Source of the DNA: Acidobacteriota bacterium
Lineage (GTDB): Bacteria; Acidobacteriota; UBA6911; RPQK01; JAJDTT01
Length of the DNA: 64,000 nt
NCBI GenBank assembly: GCA_028874215.1
Contig: JAPPLF010000101.1
Location: 1-64,000, forward strand
Direction of reading: 5' to 3'
In this document: one piece after another, positions 1-9,288 of the stretch
How the letters are laid out: every line of letters starts with the position of its first letter
How positions within the stretch are numbered: position 1 is the stretch's first letter
Program-made: the position numbers and the translations under genes
The notes under the pieces: generated by a model
The model's input: the letters and a program-made list of their open reading frames with translations, nothing else
Database searches by the model: none
Told to the model about the DNA's origin: nothing

Positions 1-454
1 GCCCAAGCGCTAGGACAATGCTATGCTGATGCGAACACGGTAAAGTCGGGCTAGCCCTCGACCGCATCCGGCTCTATCGTGGTGGATGTGCTTGAGTACG
101 TCCTTTGTCTCCTCTCCAACCGGGGACGGCACACACCGTTTGCGCGGTCGGAAGTTCACTGCGGGAATGACCGAGGCAATAGTGGCCGGGGCCTTACCAT
201 TCATCGTCTTCGGTTCACGAAACATATGAACGGACAGGGGATAATCAGCTAGGCTTTTGTCCGTCAGGTCCAGCCCTTCGTCGAACAATCACTTTTCCAT
301 CATTTTCAGCAGAGACTTGTAGGTCGCACGTAACGCGCCAGATCGCGTCTGATAGCCGCACGCCAGCCGGCTTGCGCGCTGGAACACTCTTTTGTCCTGA
401 TCGGCCCAAGTCCTCCGACGCCTGCGGGTGTCTGCCACCACCATTCGTTGCCAC
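1..454. other. No supported gene
   Basis: Short open frames exist on both strands, but none has a recognisable domain, ribosome binding site or family resemblance. The segment may be debris of a mobile element, because the direct repeats at 455-493 border it. I see no promoter that clearly serves the operon starting at 686. Confidence 0.4.
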
Positions 455-493
455 ACTAACGCTGACAACCGGCCAAACTAACGCTGACAACCG
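455..493. repeat. Pair of 17-bp direct repeats, possible IS end
   Basis: The 17-mer ACTAACGCTGACAACCG occurs at 455-471 and again at 477-493, a 22-bp period. Read on the minus strand it begins with a TGTCAGCG-type sequence. IS21-family elements are known for multiple short repeats near their ends, so this could be a remnant end. No istA or istB gene is visible beside it, so the assignment is inference. Confidence 0.4.
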
Positions 494-523
494 ATTCCTC
501 ATAGTTCGCCTCCGGTAGGGTAA

Positions 524-595
524 ATACGGGGCAACTCAAAAATCTGAGCGTCAAACAGACAAAAGATTCAGCTCAAATGAGATTGCGCCCCGTAT
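524..595. repeat. 9-bp inverted repeat with long spacer
   Basis: ATACGGGGC at 524-532 is matched by its reverse complement GCCCCGTAT at 587-595, with 54 bp between. It lies about 90 bp before the first gene of the MoxR operon. It could be a leader structure or part of a decayed mobile element; the sequence alone does not decide. Confidence 0.3.
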
Positions 596-685
596 GGGTC
601 AAAATGTCCGGCGTAGTAGACTGGGCGAGAGCAATCGGATTCCGTCCAGGATGGCATCCTCCGGAGGAGGCGGGCCGCGGCCCCC

Positions 686-2977
686 ATGGAGCAGATTTTC
701 ACCTTTCTCTTCAAATACCGGCCCTTCCACTTCAGGGAGGGAGAGTTCCTCCTGCAGTGGCGCCTGGAAGGGTGGTTGTTGGCGATCCTGGTCTGCGCCG
801 TTCTGCTCGCAGCGTGGCTGCCCTATCGGGGATGGTTGGGCCGGGGCGCCCCGCGAGCGTGGATCCTGCCGGCCGCCAGAGCGGCTTTTCTCCTGGGCAT
901 CATGGTGCTGCTGATGCGGCCCAGCCTGGTCCTTTCCACCCTGGCGCCGCGGGAGAACGTGCTGGCTCTGCTGGTCGACAACTCATTGAGCATGGGGATT
1001 GCCGACGAAGAGGCGCCGCGGGGCGAGCCGGTTCGGACGCTGCTGGAGGCCGGCAGCCCGTTGCGCCAAGGTCTGGATGATCGATTTCGGCTGCTCCGCA
1101 TGGGGTTCGACGCCGAATCCCGCCTGCTGCGGGAGGACGGAAGGCTGGACTGGCGCGGGAGCCGCACCGACATCGCGGGCGCCCTCCGGGACGTTCTGAC
1201 CCGCACCCGGCACGAAGCCCTGGGTGGAATCGTCCTTTTCAGCGACGGTGCGGACAACGGCGTCGGCGGCTTCAAGGAGATCCTGGCCGATCTTCAGGCG
1301 CGAAGAATTCCGGTGCACACCGTGGGCGTGGGTCCCCGGGTCCAGGAGCCCGACCTGGAGCTGGCCCGGGTGAGCCTTCCGCGGATCCTGGTTCCCGAGA
1401 CCCGGACCATCGCCCGGGTCACGGTCAGGATCAACGGCTACCAGGGACGCGAGAGCCGCCTGGAGGTCTGGGAGGGAAACTCTCTGATTCAGGAACAGGA
1501 AGTGAAGCTGCCGTTTTCCCAGACGGCCCTGGTGGAAGTTCCCATGACCCCTCGAAGCCGAGGCATTCGAATCTACCGCTTCAGGATCCGGCCACTCGAC
1601 GATGAGGCCCTTCAGGAGAACAACGAACGGTCGGCGGTGCTTCACGTCCGGGACCTGGAGAACCGCATTCTGTACGTGGAAGGGCGTCCCCGCTGGGAAT
1701 ACAAGTTCATCCGGAGCGCGGTCTCCGGCGACCGTCACCTGCGGTTGGAGAGCCTGTTGCGAACCGCCATCAACAAGTACTACCGGCAGGGCATCGAGGA
1801 GGAGAGCACCCTGGCGGCCGGCTTTCCTGCGACCCGGGAGGAGCTGTTCTCGTACCGGGCCCTGGTGGTGGGGAGCGTGGAATCCTCCTTCTTCACGTAT
1901 CCTCAAATGGAGATGCTCCGGGAGTTCGTGGACAAGAGGGGCGGCGGGTTCCTCATGTTGGGAGGCAGTTCCTCTTTCTCCGCGGGGGAATACCAGAACA
2001 CGCCGGTGGAGGAGTTCCTGCCGGTCTGGATGCTGCCGGACGGAGACCGGGCGCCATCCGCCACCCTCTACCGGCGGGGGTCCGCCCGGGTCCGGTTGAC
2101 TCCCCAGGGGCTCCGGCATCCCGCCCTGCAATTGGGCGCCGGAGATGCGGTCAACCGGCGGCAGTGGGAAGAGATGCCCGACCTCAGGGACTGGAATCGG
2201 GTGGGGGAGCTCAAGCCGGGCGCCACGGTCCTGGCCCGCCTCCAGGATTCCCGGGACGGGACCGACGTCCCCTTGATGGCCTTTCAGCGCTATGGGCGGG
2301 GCTTGGCCATGGTCTTTCTCACCGGCAGCAGTTGGCGCTGGCAGATGCTTAAGGAACATGAGGACCGGTCACACCAGAACTTCTGGCAACAGGTCCTGCG
2401 CTGGCTCGTGAACTCGGCCAAGGATCCCGTGGAAGTGGAAACGGAACGGGAACTCTATTCCCAGGGGGAGGAGGTCAAGGTTCAGGCTCAAGTTTACGAC
2501 CCCACGTTCAACCCGGTCCAATCAGCCCGTCTGGCGGCGACCCTGGTCTCTCCGTCGGGCAATGAAACCGGGATCGATTTGGACTGGAGCCCCCGGGACG
2601 GCGGCATCTATGAAGGGGTGACCCGGCCCGTGGAAGAGGGGCTCCACCAGGTCCGATTGGAGGCGGAGGGGGTCCGCGGCGCGGATCTGATCTCCTATGG
2701 CGCCGGCGACGCCTACTTCCTGGCGCAATCCGGCCTCAGGGAGTTTCACGACGCCAGCCGCAAGGTCGAGTTTCTGAATTGGCTGGCCCAGGAGACGGGA
2801 GGCCACTATTACAGTCTGGATGACGTGGGGGATCTCCCGGAGGAGGTTTCCTACGTCGAATCCCAGACGTCCGTTCCCCAGACTCTGGAATTGTGGGACA
2901 TGCCCGCGAACTTCCTTTTTCTGGCGGCTCTGCTGCTGACGGAATGGGTGATGTGGCGGCGTCTGGGAGGGATGTAA
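686..2977 (+). CDS. Membrane vWA / glutamine-amidotransferase-like protein
   Basis: Inner-membrane protein of 763 residues. Two hydrophobic segments lie near residues 30-48 and 63-83, and a third at about 740-757. A vWA metal-binding (MIDAS-like) motif DNSLS sits at 98-102, followed by FSDGAD near 180. A glycine-rich stretch near 430 (RGGGFLMLGG) resembles the class I glutamine-amidotransferase-like fold seen in this family, but no catalytic Cys-His pair is evident. An AGGAGG-like site at 663-670 precedes the ATG by about 15 nt. It is the first gene of a nine-gene plus-strand operon with MoxR, DUF58 and BatA-like proteins, so a role in a MoxR-linked envelope assembly or stress complex is inferred. 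Confidence 0.8.
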   Translation: MEQIFTFLFKYRPFHFREGEFLLQWRLEGWLLAILVCAVLLAAWLPYRGWLGRGAPRAWILPAARAAFLLGIMVLLMRPSLVLSTLAPRENVLALLVDNSLSMGIADEEAPRGEPVRTLLEAGSPLRQGLDDRFRLLRMGFDAESRLLREDGRLDWRGSRTDIAGALRDVLTRTRHEALGGIVLFSDGADNGVGGFKEILADLQARRIPVHTVGVGPRVQEPDLELARVSLPRILVPETRTIARVTVRINGYQGRESRLEVWEGNSLIQEQEVKLPFSQTALVEVPMTPRSRGIRIYRFRIRPLDDEALQENNERSAVLHVRDLENRILYVEGRPRWEYKFIRSAVSGDRHLRLESLLRTAINKYYRQGIEEESTLAAGFPATREELFSYRALVVGSVESSFFTYPQMEMLREFVDKRGGGFLMLGGSSSFSAGEYQNTPVEEFLPVWMLPDGDRAPSATLYRRGSARVRLTPQGLRHPALQLGAGDAVNRRQWEEMPDLRDWNRVGELKPGATVLARLQDSRDGTDVPLMAFQRYGRGLAMVFLTGSSWRWQMLKEHEDRSHQNFWQQVLRWLVNSAKDPVEVETERELYSQGEEVKVQAQVYDPTFNPVQSARLAATLVSPSGNETGIDLDWSPRDGGIYEGVTRPVEEGLHQVRLEAEGVRGADLISYGAGDAYFLAQSGLREFHDASRKVEFLNWLAQETGGHYYSLDDVGDLPEEVSYVESQTSVPQTLELWDMPANFLFLAALLLTEWVMWRRLGGM

Positions 2978-3037
2978 GGGCCGGTGTCCGGATCAACTCC
3001 ACGGGAGACGTCCCCGAAAACCGTTGCGGCCGGCGGC

Positions 3038-4030
3038 ATGGGCCGGTTCCTTCCGCGACGCTCGATCTCCTCCCGGCTTGCGGCGCTTCTCGGGGTAATG
3101 ATCCTCTGCTCCTCTCCGATCCGGGGAGAGAGTTTCGACCGCATCAGCCTCATCGTCACGGGACTCGCCGGAATGCCGGAATACGGGGCCAATTTCGCCG
3201 ATTGGGCAAACCGCATGGAGGAGGCGTTTCAGGGAGAACGGTCCCGGGTGCTGCGAATCGACGGGAGCGTCCGGACCCGGGATGAGATCCTGCGGACCGC
3301 CAGGGAGGAGGTGAAAAAGCTCCCTCCCCACGGCGAGTGGTGGCTGATTCTCGTCGGACACGGCAACTACGACGGGCGGCGGTACAAGTTCAATATCAAG
3401 GGTCCCGACCTCACGGACCAGGACCTGGGACAGCTCCTGGAGGGACTGGACGGGCCCAGAGCGGTCGTCGTTGCGGGGACCAGCTCGGCCGGCGCGCTGG
3501 TTCCGGCGCTGCGAGGCGCCAATCGAGTGGTGGTGGCTGCAACGCGGGAGCGCGAGCGGCAACCACCCCTGTTTCCCCGTTTCTTCGCCGAGGCCCCGGA
3601 ATCGCCGGATGCGGACCGGGACAAGAACAATCGCGTGTCGCTGCTGGAAGCTTTTCTGTACAGCCGGCAAAAGGTGAGCGCCTGGTTCGAGGAAGCGGGC
3701 CGAATCCAGACCGAGCACGCCATACTGGACGACTCGGCCCGGTTTCAGTTGGCCAAGGAGGACGGCGATTCCCAGGCGGAGGTCCGGCAGGGAACCGGTT
3801 TGCTGGCCGCCGTCTGTTACCTGGACCCGGCGAGCGCGCCGGCCGAGCGACCGGAGGAAGGGAGCCGAGCGGAGACCCGGTCCCGGATCCAGCGGCAGAT
3901 CGACGAACTCAAGCTGCGCAAGGGAGAGTTCACGGAAGGTGAATATTTCCGGAGGCTGGAAGCGTTGATGGTGGAGCTGGCGGCCAACGAGGAGGCGGAA
4001 GGCGCCGCCGAAAAGGAGGACCAGCCTTGA
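3038..4030 (+). CDS. Legumain/caspase-like (C13-type) protein, catalytic Cys absent
   Basis: Secreted protein of about 330 residues from the ATG at 3038, which gives a clear signal peptide (MGRFLPRRS... then a hydrophobic stretch). An in-frame GTG at 2984 would add 18 residues in front of it and looks less likely. The central strand ends in LILVGHGNYDG (about 103-113), matching the His motif of C13/caspase-fold peptidases. The following strand, where the family normally carries the nucleophile, reads VVVAGTSSAGALV (about 143-155) with no cysteine. The ending region with NRVSLLEAF is typical of bacterial C13-like proteins. It is probably a non-peptidase caspase-fold protein, or one using another residue. 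Its stop overlaps the TTG start of the next gene. Confidence 0.6.
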   Translation: MGRFLPRRSISSRLAALLGVMILCSSPIRGESFDRISLIVTGLAGMPEYGANFADWANRMEEAFQGERSRVLRIDGSVRTRDEILRTAREEVKKLPPHGEWWLILVGHGNYDGRRYKFNIKGPDLTDQDLGQLLEGLDGPRAVVVAGTSSAGALVPALRGANRVVVAATRERERQPPLFPRFFAEAPESPDADRDKNNRVSLLEAFLYSRQKVSAWFEEAGRIQTEHAILDDSARFQLAKEDGDSQAEVRQGTGLLAAVCYLDPASAPAERPEEGSRAETRSRIQRQIDELKLRKGEFTEGEYFRRLEALMVELAANEEAEGAAEKEDQP

Positions 4031-6495
4031 GCAGACCGTGGGCGCCCACGGGGGGCGCCTCAGCACTTTTCCTTGGCACCCTTCTTCTGACGGGGCTTCT
4101 GGCGGCGGCCGGTTCCCGGCAGGAGTCCCCCGCCCCGCTGAAGGAGGTCTTGGAACTGATGGAGGCGGGGTCGTACCAGGCTGCCGGGGAGCGGCTCTCG
4201 ACCGGCGGAGACCGGAACCCCCATGTCCTGCGCCTCAGGCTGGAGCTTGCGGAGCGCGGCGGAGACGAGTCGGGGATGCGGCGCCTCGCCGGACGCCTGC
4301 TCGGCCTCTATCAATCGGGCGCTCTTCAATCCCCCGCGGAAATCGCCGAGGCCGCCTACGCCGCCCGGCAAATGGAGCAGTGGAAGCGGGCCAACCAACT
4401 CTACCTGGAGGCGGCTCGGGGCTCCGGGGTTCCTCTCTGGGTGTACGTGGACTGGGGCAACCTGTATCTGGAGAAGCACAACGGAGCCGAGGCCGAGTCC
4501 ATTTTCCGGGATGCCCTCAAGGCTCCTCAGCCGGACGGGTGGTCCCGCTGGGAAACGGACGACGCCCGGCTTGGCGTGGCCCGGTCCCTCAAGGCCCAGC
4601 AGATGAGCGGGGTGAACGCGGCGCTGGAACACGTCCTCAAAGAGAACCCGGGGAACCTGGACGCGCACGTCCTAAAGGGGTTGCTGGCCATGGAGGCGGG
4701 CGACTGGAAGGAAGCCGAAGAATGGATTGAGCGGGGACTGGACGAAAACCCCAACTACGTCCCCCTGCTGGAGCTCGAGTGCGTCCAGCTTCATTTCCGG
4801 GAGCAAAACGAGCGTTACGAGGAACGCCTGAAAAACCTCCTGGAGATCAACCCCCGCAACGGGAGCCTCTACCGGATCATGGGAGATTTCACCGCCCTCC
4901 GGCGCCGCATGGAAGACGCCATCGGCTACTACCGGGAGGCGGTGAGAAGAAATCCCAGGGAATGGCCGGCCCTCGCCTCGCTGGGCGTCAATCTGTTGCG
5001 AATGGCCCGGGAGGAGGAGGGCAAGAAGGTCCTGGAACGGGCCTACGAGAACGACCCCTACAACGTCTCCACCGTCAACACGCTGCGCCTGGTGGACAGC
5101 TTCGACCGGTTCGTCCGCAAGGAGACGCCCCGGTATTGGCTCCGGCTGCACCGGAAAGAGGCCGGGGCTCTGGGGCCCTATGTGCGGAGGCTTCTGGACC
5201 GGAGCATTTCCTTCCTGGAGAAAAAGTACCGGCACCGTGTCGACCACAAGTTCCTGGTCGAGTTCTATCCCGACCACGAAGACTTCGCCGTGCGTGCCCT
5301 GGGCCTCCCGGGACTGGGCGCGTTCGGAGCCACTTTCGGCCGCATCCTGGCCATGGACTCTCCCTCTGCGCGTCCCAAGGGAAGCTATCACTGGGGATCG
5401 ACACTGTGGCACGAGATGGCCCACGTGGTCATCCTCTCGCTGAGCCAGGACCGGGTGCCCCGCTGGCTCACCGAAGGGATCTCCATGATGGAAGAGCGCC
5501 TTGCGGGACCCGGCTGGGGCGATGGCTTGAGCCCGGCCCTGGTGAGAGCCTACGAGCGGGGAGAGATCGCTCCCGTGAAGGACCTGAACAAGGGATTCGA
5601 GAGTCCCCGGACTCGCGAGCACCTCCAGATCAGCTATCTTCAGGCCGGATTGGTGGCCCGGTACCTGGAGGACCGCCACGGGACCGAAAGGGTGCGGGCG
5701 CTGGTGGAGGGCTTTTCGCGGGGGCTCGACCTGGAGGAGTCGTTCCAGGAAGCGTTGGGGATCTCCCCGGCCGACTTCGACCGGGAATTTCAGAAAGAGC
5801 TGGACCGGACCCTGAAACCGCTGGTCGAACGCATGCGGCCCCCGGAGGTTCTGAGGGACCGGGCCAGGAGCCAGTCCCGGGACGAATATCTGAAAACTCT
5901 GCTGGAGGCGGCGAGCGAGGACGAGGAGAATTACTTTTTGAACCTGGCCCTGGGCGAGACGCTTGACGAGGCCGGCAGGAGCGACGAGGCCGTGCCCTTC
6001 CTGGAACGGGCGATTCGAACCTTTCCCGACTTCGCCACCCCGGAGAGCCCCTACGGGGTTCTGACCCGGATTCACCGGAGGAGCGGCGACACCTCCAAGC
6101 TGATCCGGATCCTGGAACAGTGGTACGGGGCGGCTCCGCAACTGGCGGAAAACGGCCTCGAGCTGGCCCGCCTGCTGGCTGACGCGGATCAGGACGAGCG
6201 GGCGGCCGGGGTGTTGGAACAGGTCCTTTTTGCCGATACGCTGAATCCGGAGGTTCACCGGTTGCTGGGCAGTCTTTACCTGGAACTGGGACGGGGACCG
6301 GAAGCGGCGGCGGAATACCGGGTCCTGTTGGAGCTGTCGCCGCTGGACACGGCGGACGCGCACTACCAGTTGGCCCGCGCCCTGGATCTGTCCGGCGACT
6401 CCGCTCAGGCCCGCCGCCAGGTGCTGCTGGCCCTGGAGATCGCGCCGGGTTACCGGGACGCCCAGAAGTTCCTGCTGGAGCTGGTCCGAAGATGA
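4027..6495 (+). CDS. TPR protein with peptidase MA-like HExxH domain
   Basis: Secreted protein of 822 residues. The start is TTG, overlapping the TGA of the preceding gene; no ATG or GTG lies before the signal peptide (ALFLGTLLLTGLLAAAG), so TTG is favoured and implies translational coupling. TPR-like helices occupy about residues 60-340. A gluzincin site WHEMAH is near 461-466 with the third zinc ligand probably the Glu of RWLTEGIS about 20 residues on, as in peptidase MA-like proteins. More TPR-like helices follow from about 620 to the end. The combination suggests a periplasmic scaffold with a metalloprotease embedded in it. Substrate is unknown. Confidence 0.75.
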   Translation: MSRPWAPTGGASALFLGTLLLTGLLAAAGSRQESPAPLKEVLELMEAGSYQAAGERLSTGGDRNPHVLRLRLELAERGGDESGMRRLAGRLLGLYQSGALQSPAEIAEAAYAARQMEQWKRANQLYLEAARGSGVPLWVYVDWGNLYLEKHNGAEAESIFRDALKAPQPDGWSRWETDDARLGVARSLKAQQMSGVNAALEHVLKENPGNLDAHVLKGLLAMEAGDWKEAEEWIERGLDENPNYVPLLELECVQLHFREQNERYEERLKNLLEINPRNGSLYRIMGDFTALRRRMEDAIGYYREAVRRNPREWPALASLGVNLLRMAREEEGKKVLERAYENDPYNVSTVNTLRLVDSFDRFVRKETPRYWLRLHRKEAGALGPYVRRLLDRSISFLEKKYRHRVDHKFLVEFYPDHEDFAVRALGLPGLGAFGATFGRILAMDSPSARPKGSYHWGSTLWHEMAHVVILSLSQDRVPRWLTEGISMMEERLAGPGWGDGLSPALVRAYERGEIAPVKDLNKGFESPRTREHLQISYLQAGLVARYLEDRHGTERVRALVEGFSRGLDLEESFQEALGISPADFDREFQKELDRTLKPLVERMRPPEVLRDRARSQSRDEYLKTLLEAASEDEENYFLNLALGETLDEAGRSDEAVPFLERAIRTFPDFATPESPYGVLTRIHRRSGDTSKLIRILEQWYGAAPQLAENGLELARLLADADQDERAAGVLEQVLFADTLNPEVHRLLGSLYLELGRGPEAAAEYRVLLELSPLDTADAHYQLARALDLSGDSAQARRQVLLALEIAPGYRDAQKFLLELVRR

Positions 6496-7232
6496 AGCGA
6501 TACGTTTCGTGGGCACTGCTGCTGGCCGCGCCGCTGCTCCTGAGCACCGGTCCGGAAGTCGCCGCGGACCCGGAGCCCAACGACTCCACCCTCTTTCAGT
6601 TCGTGCGGATCCGCTACAACGGATTCGTCTCGAGTTGGGGCGGTGGTCGGGGACGATGGGTCCCCCCCTGGATGCACGACTACCCTCGGGCCGAGCAGAA
6701 CTTCCTGAAGATCTTCATGGAGCTGACGGGAATCGAGACCACGCCCGAATCCTACCTGGTGCTGGATCTGAACGACCCGCGCATCATGAACTACCCGGCG
6801 CTTTACGTGAGCGAGCCGGGCTACTGGAACATCACGGACGAGGAGGCCGCCAATCTCCGCGAATACCTGCTGCGCGGGGGCTTCATCATCTTCGACGACT
6901 TCCGCGGCGCCAGGGAATGGCACAATTTTACGACCTGCATGCAGCGGGTCTATCCGGAGCGCGGCTTCGAGGAGCTGACGACGGATCATCCGGTGTTTCA
7001 CTGTTTCTACGACATCGACAGCCTGGACATGGTGCCGCCCTACAACGTCCCGGGAAAGCCCCGCTTCTACGGCCTGTCGGACGAGGAGGGGCGGCTCCTT
7101 GCCGTGGCCAATTTCAACAACGACATCGGAGACTACTGGGAGTGGTCCGACGATTCGCTGGTCCCCATCAGCGCTTCGAACGAGGCCTACAGATTCGGAA
7201 TCAACTATTTCGTATACGCCCTCACGCACTGA
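6492..7232 (+). CDS. DUF4159 domain protein
   Basis: Exported protein of 246 residues with an N-terminal signal peptide (WALLLAAPLLLSTG). The ATG overlaps the TGA of the preceding gene by ATGA. The phrase GGFIIFDDFRGAREWHNF near 130-147 and the early FVRIRYNG are characteristic of DUF4159, a family routinely found in MoxR/BatA-type operons of acidobacteria, planctomycetes and Bacteroidota. The fold resembles a glutamine-amidotransferase-like domain, but the biochemical role is not established. Position and overlap argue that it works with the flanking vWA and MoxR proteins. Confidence 0.85.
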   Translation: MKRYVSWALLLAAPLLLSTGPEVAADPEPNDSTLFQFVRIRYNGFVSSWGGGRGRWVPPWMHDYPRAEQNFLKIFMELTGIETTPESYLVLDLNDPRIMNYPALYVSEPGYWNITDEEAANLREYLLRGGFIIFDDFRGAREWHNFTTCMQRVYPERGFEELTTDHPVFHCFYDIDSLDMVPPYNVPGKPRFYGLSDEEGRLLAVANFNNDIGDYWEWSDDSLVPISASNEAYRFGINYFVYALTH

Positions 7233-7256
7233 ACGCGGGTCGGCGGAGGACCGAAC

Positions 7257-8282
7257 ATGCACGAACAGGACCGCACAACGGAGGTTTCCACCGCCGAGTT
7301 GATCGATTCCATGCGCGACTCGCAGACCCGCATCCTGACGGAGCTGCACAAGGCCATCGTGGGACAGGACCAGGTGATCGAAGAGGTGCTCATCTCCCTC
7401 TACGTGGGAGGGCATTCCCTCATCACCGGCCTGCCCGGCCTGGCCAAGACGCTGCTCGTGCGCAGCATCGCCAAGACCCTGGGCCTCTCCTTCAGCCGCA
7501 TCCAGTTCACGCCCGATCTCATGCCTTCGGACATCACCGGAACCGAGATCATCGAGGAGGACCGCGCCACCGGGAAGCGGGTGCTGCAGTTCGTGCCGGG
7601 GCCGGTCTTCACCAACATCCTCCTGGCCGACGAGATCAACCGGACGCCTCCCAAGACCCAGGCGGCCCTCTTGGAAGCCATGCAGGAACGGCGGGTCACG
7701 ATCCGGGGCATCACGCACGAATTGGACCTGCCGTTTTTCGTGCTGGCGACCCAGAATCCCATCGAGCTGGAGGGGACCTATCCGCTTCCGGAGGCCCAGT
7801 TGGACCGCTTCATGTTCAACATCCACATCGGCTATCTGAACGAGGAAGAGGAGATCCAGGTGGTTCTCCAGACCACCGGGGAGGGCGGGGAGGAGGTTCG
7901 GCAGGCGGTCACGGGGGAAGAGATTCTTCGCTTCCAGCGGCTGGTGCGCAAGGTGCCGGCTTCGGAATCGGTCAGCCGCTACGCGGTCCAACTGGTCCGC
8001 AGCACCCGTCCCGGGGACGAACTGGCGCCCGGCTTCGTTCGAGACTGGGTCAGCTACGGCGCCAGCCTCAGGGCTTCCCAGTACCTGATCCTGGGAGGGA
8101 GGGCGCGGGCCCTGATGAAGGGCCGCTACCATGTCTCCTACGAGGACGTCCGGGAGCTGGCCCTCTCGGTCTTCCGCCACCGGATCCTGATCAACTTCCA
8201 CGCCGAGTCGGAGAACGTGACCCCCGACCAGATCGTCCAGCGCCTTCTGGAGGCGGTTCCTCCTCCCGCCTCGGGACTGTGA
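7257..8282 (+). CDS. MoxR-family AAA+ ATPase
   Basis: Cytoplasmic ATPase of 341 residues. Walker A is GLPGLAKT (about 58-65), Walker B is ILLADE (about 121-126) followed by INRTPPKTQAALLEAM, and sensor 1 lies in LATQNPIELEGTYPLPEAQ, all diagnostic of MoxR. The C-terminal AAA lid domain follows. MoxR proteins act as chaperone-like ATPases that insert cofactors into, or remodel, vWA-domain partners, and here vWA and DUF58 genes flank it. It follows the DUF4159 gene by 24 nt and precedes the DUF58 gene by 27 nt, so it is the enzymatic core of the operon. Confidence 0.95.
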   Translation: MHEQDRTTEVSTAELIDSMRDSQTRILTELHKAIVGQDQVIEEVLISLYVGGHSLITGLPGLAKTLLVRSIAKTLGLSFSRIQFTPDLMPSDITGTEIIEEDRATGKRVLQFVPGPVFTNILLADEINRTPPKTQAALLEAMQERRVTIRGITHELDLPFFVLATQNPIELEGTYPLPEAQLDRFMFNIHIGYLNEEEEIQVVLQTTGEGGEEVRQAVTGEEILRFQRLVRKVPASESVSRYAVQLVRSTRPGDELAPGFVRDWVSYGASLRASQYLILGGRARALMKGRYHVSYEDVRELALSVFRHRILINFHAESENVTPDQIVQRLLEAVPPPASGL

Positions 8283-8309
8283 CCCGCTGGGGAATTCAAC
8301 CTGGAAACA

Positions 8310-9197
8310 ATGCAAGCCAGATTCATCGACCCGGCCCTGCTGGCCAAACTCGGCAATCTGCAGTTGGTGGCCAAAACCGTGGTGGAAGGGTTCATTCTGG
8401 GGATGCACCGTTCGCCCTACCACGGGTTCAGCCTCGATTTCGCCGAGTACCGGCAGTATGCGCCGGGAGACGACATCCGGACCGTGGACTGGAAGGTCTA
8501 CGGCAGGACCGACCGCTTCTACGTCAAGAAGTACGAAGGCGACACCAACACCCAACTGCACATCATCCTGGACGGCAGCCGAAGCATGTCATTCGCCGGC
8601 AACGGCCTGTCCAAGCTGGACTACGGACGCTTCCTGGCGGCTTCCCTGGCCTACCTGTCCGTCCGCCAGAACGACGCCACCGGGTTGGCCGTCTTCGATT
8701 CGGATGTCCTGGAGGCGGTGCCGCCGCGCGCCCAATACCGGCACTTCCTGTCCATTCTCCACCTCCTGGAGCGGCTCCAGCCGGGCGGACGAAGCCAGAT
8801 CACCGAATCGCTGGGCCAGGTCTCCCGCTTCATCCGCAAGCGGAGCATGGTGGTGATCATCAGCGACTTCTACCAGGACGCCTCCTCCCTTTCCCGGGCG
8901 CTCCACTACCTGCACCACCGGGGGAACGACGTGGTCCTGTTCCACGTTCTGGACCCGGTCGAGCTGGAACTCCCGCTGGAGGCCGTGAGAACCCTGGAGG
9001 ACCTGGAGACGGGCGAGCACCTTCCCTATGTTCCCGGAGACTCCCGGCAGGCCTATCTGGACCTGCTGGAAAACCACATCCAAGAACTCAGAAAAGAGTG
9101 CCGCGACATCTTCATCGACTACCAGTTGTTGAACACCCGGGAGCCGCTGGACCGGGCGCTCCGCTCCTACCTGGTGGCCCGCCGGAGGAAATACTGA
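8310..9197 (+). CDS. DUF58 domain protein (vWA-like)
   Basis: Protein of 295 residues with the DUF58 signature: Y.PGDDIRTVDWK at about 50-61, then KYEGDTNTQ, and the degenerate vWA strand IILDGSRSMS at about 86-95. No membrane segment is apparent. DUF58 proteins are almost always next to MoxR and are regarded as its partners; the gene order MoxR-DUF58-BatA-like seen here is the standard one. A palindromic hairpin lies directly downstream at 9210-9229. Confidence 0.92.
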   Translation: MQARFIDPALLAKLGNLQLVAKTVVEGFILGMHRSPYHGFSLDFAEYRQYAPGDDIRTVDWKVYGRTDRFYVKKYEGDTNTQLHIILDGSRSMSFAGNGLSKLDYGRFLAASLAYLSVRQNDATGLAVFDSDVLEAVPPRAQYRHFLSILHLLERLQPGGRSQITESLGQVSRFIRKRSMVVIISDFYQDASSLSRALHYLHHRGNDVVLFHVLDPVELELPLEAVRTLEDLETGEHLPYVPGDSRQAYLDLLENHIQELRKECRDIFIDYQLLNTREPLDRALRSYLVARRRKY

Positions 9198-9209
9198 TGG
9201 GCGCAGGAG

Positions 9210-9229
9210 GGGGGACTTTCCTGTCCCCC
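9210..9229 (-). repeat. Palindromic repeat, family member 1
   Basis: Stem GGGGGAC/GTCCCCC with loop TTTCCT on the plus strand (AGGAAA on minus). It lies between the DUF58 and BatA-like genes, 12 nt after the DUF58 stop. A CCTCC-like flank follows on the minus strand, as in the other members. Confidence 0.75.
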
Positions 9230-9288
9230 TCTTCATCTCTTCATTTTCGACCCCCCACCGGCACCGAAGCTTCTGACCTCGTAGAACC

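Noticed and set aside
10-288. Minus-strand frame with a tail vaguely like CoA transferases (VGEETKDVL)
   Set aside because: The resemblance is limited to a few residues, with no start signal and no upstream domain.
6450-8561. A 703-codon open frame antisense to DUF4159, MoxR and DUF58
   Set aside because: It is opposite well-recognised proteins, has no domain and reflects the high GC content at codon position 3.
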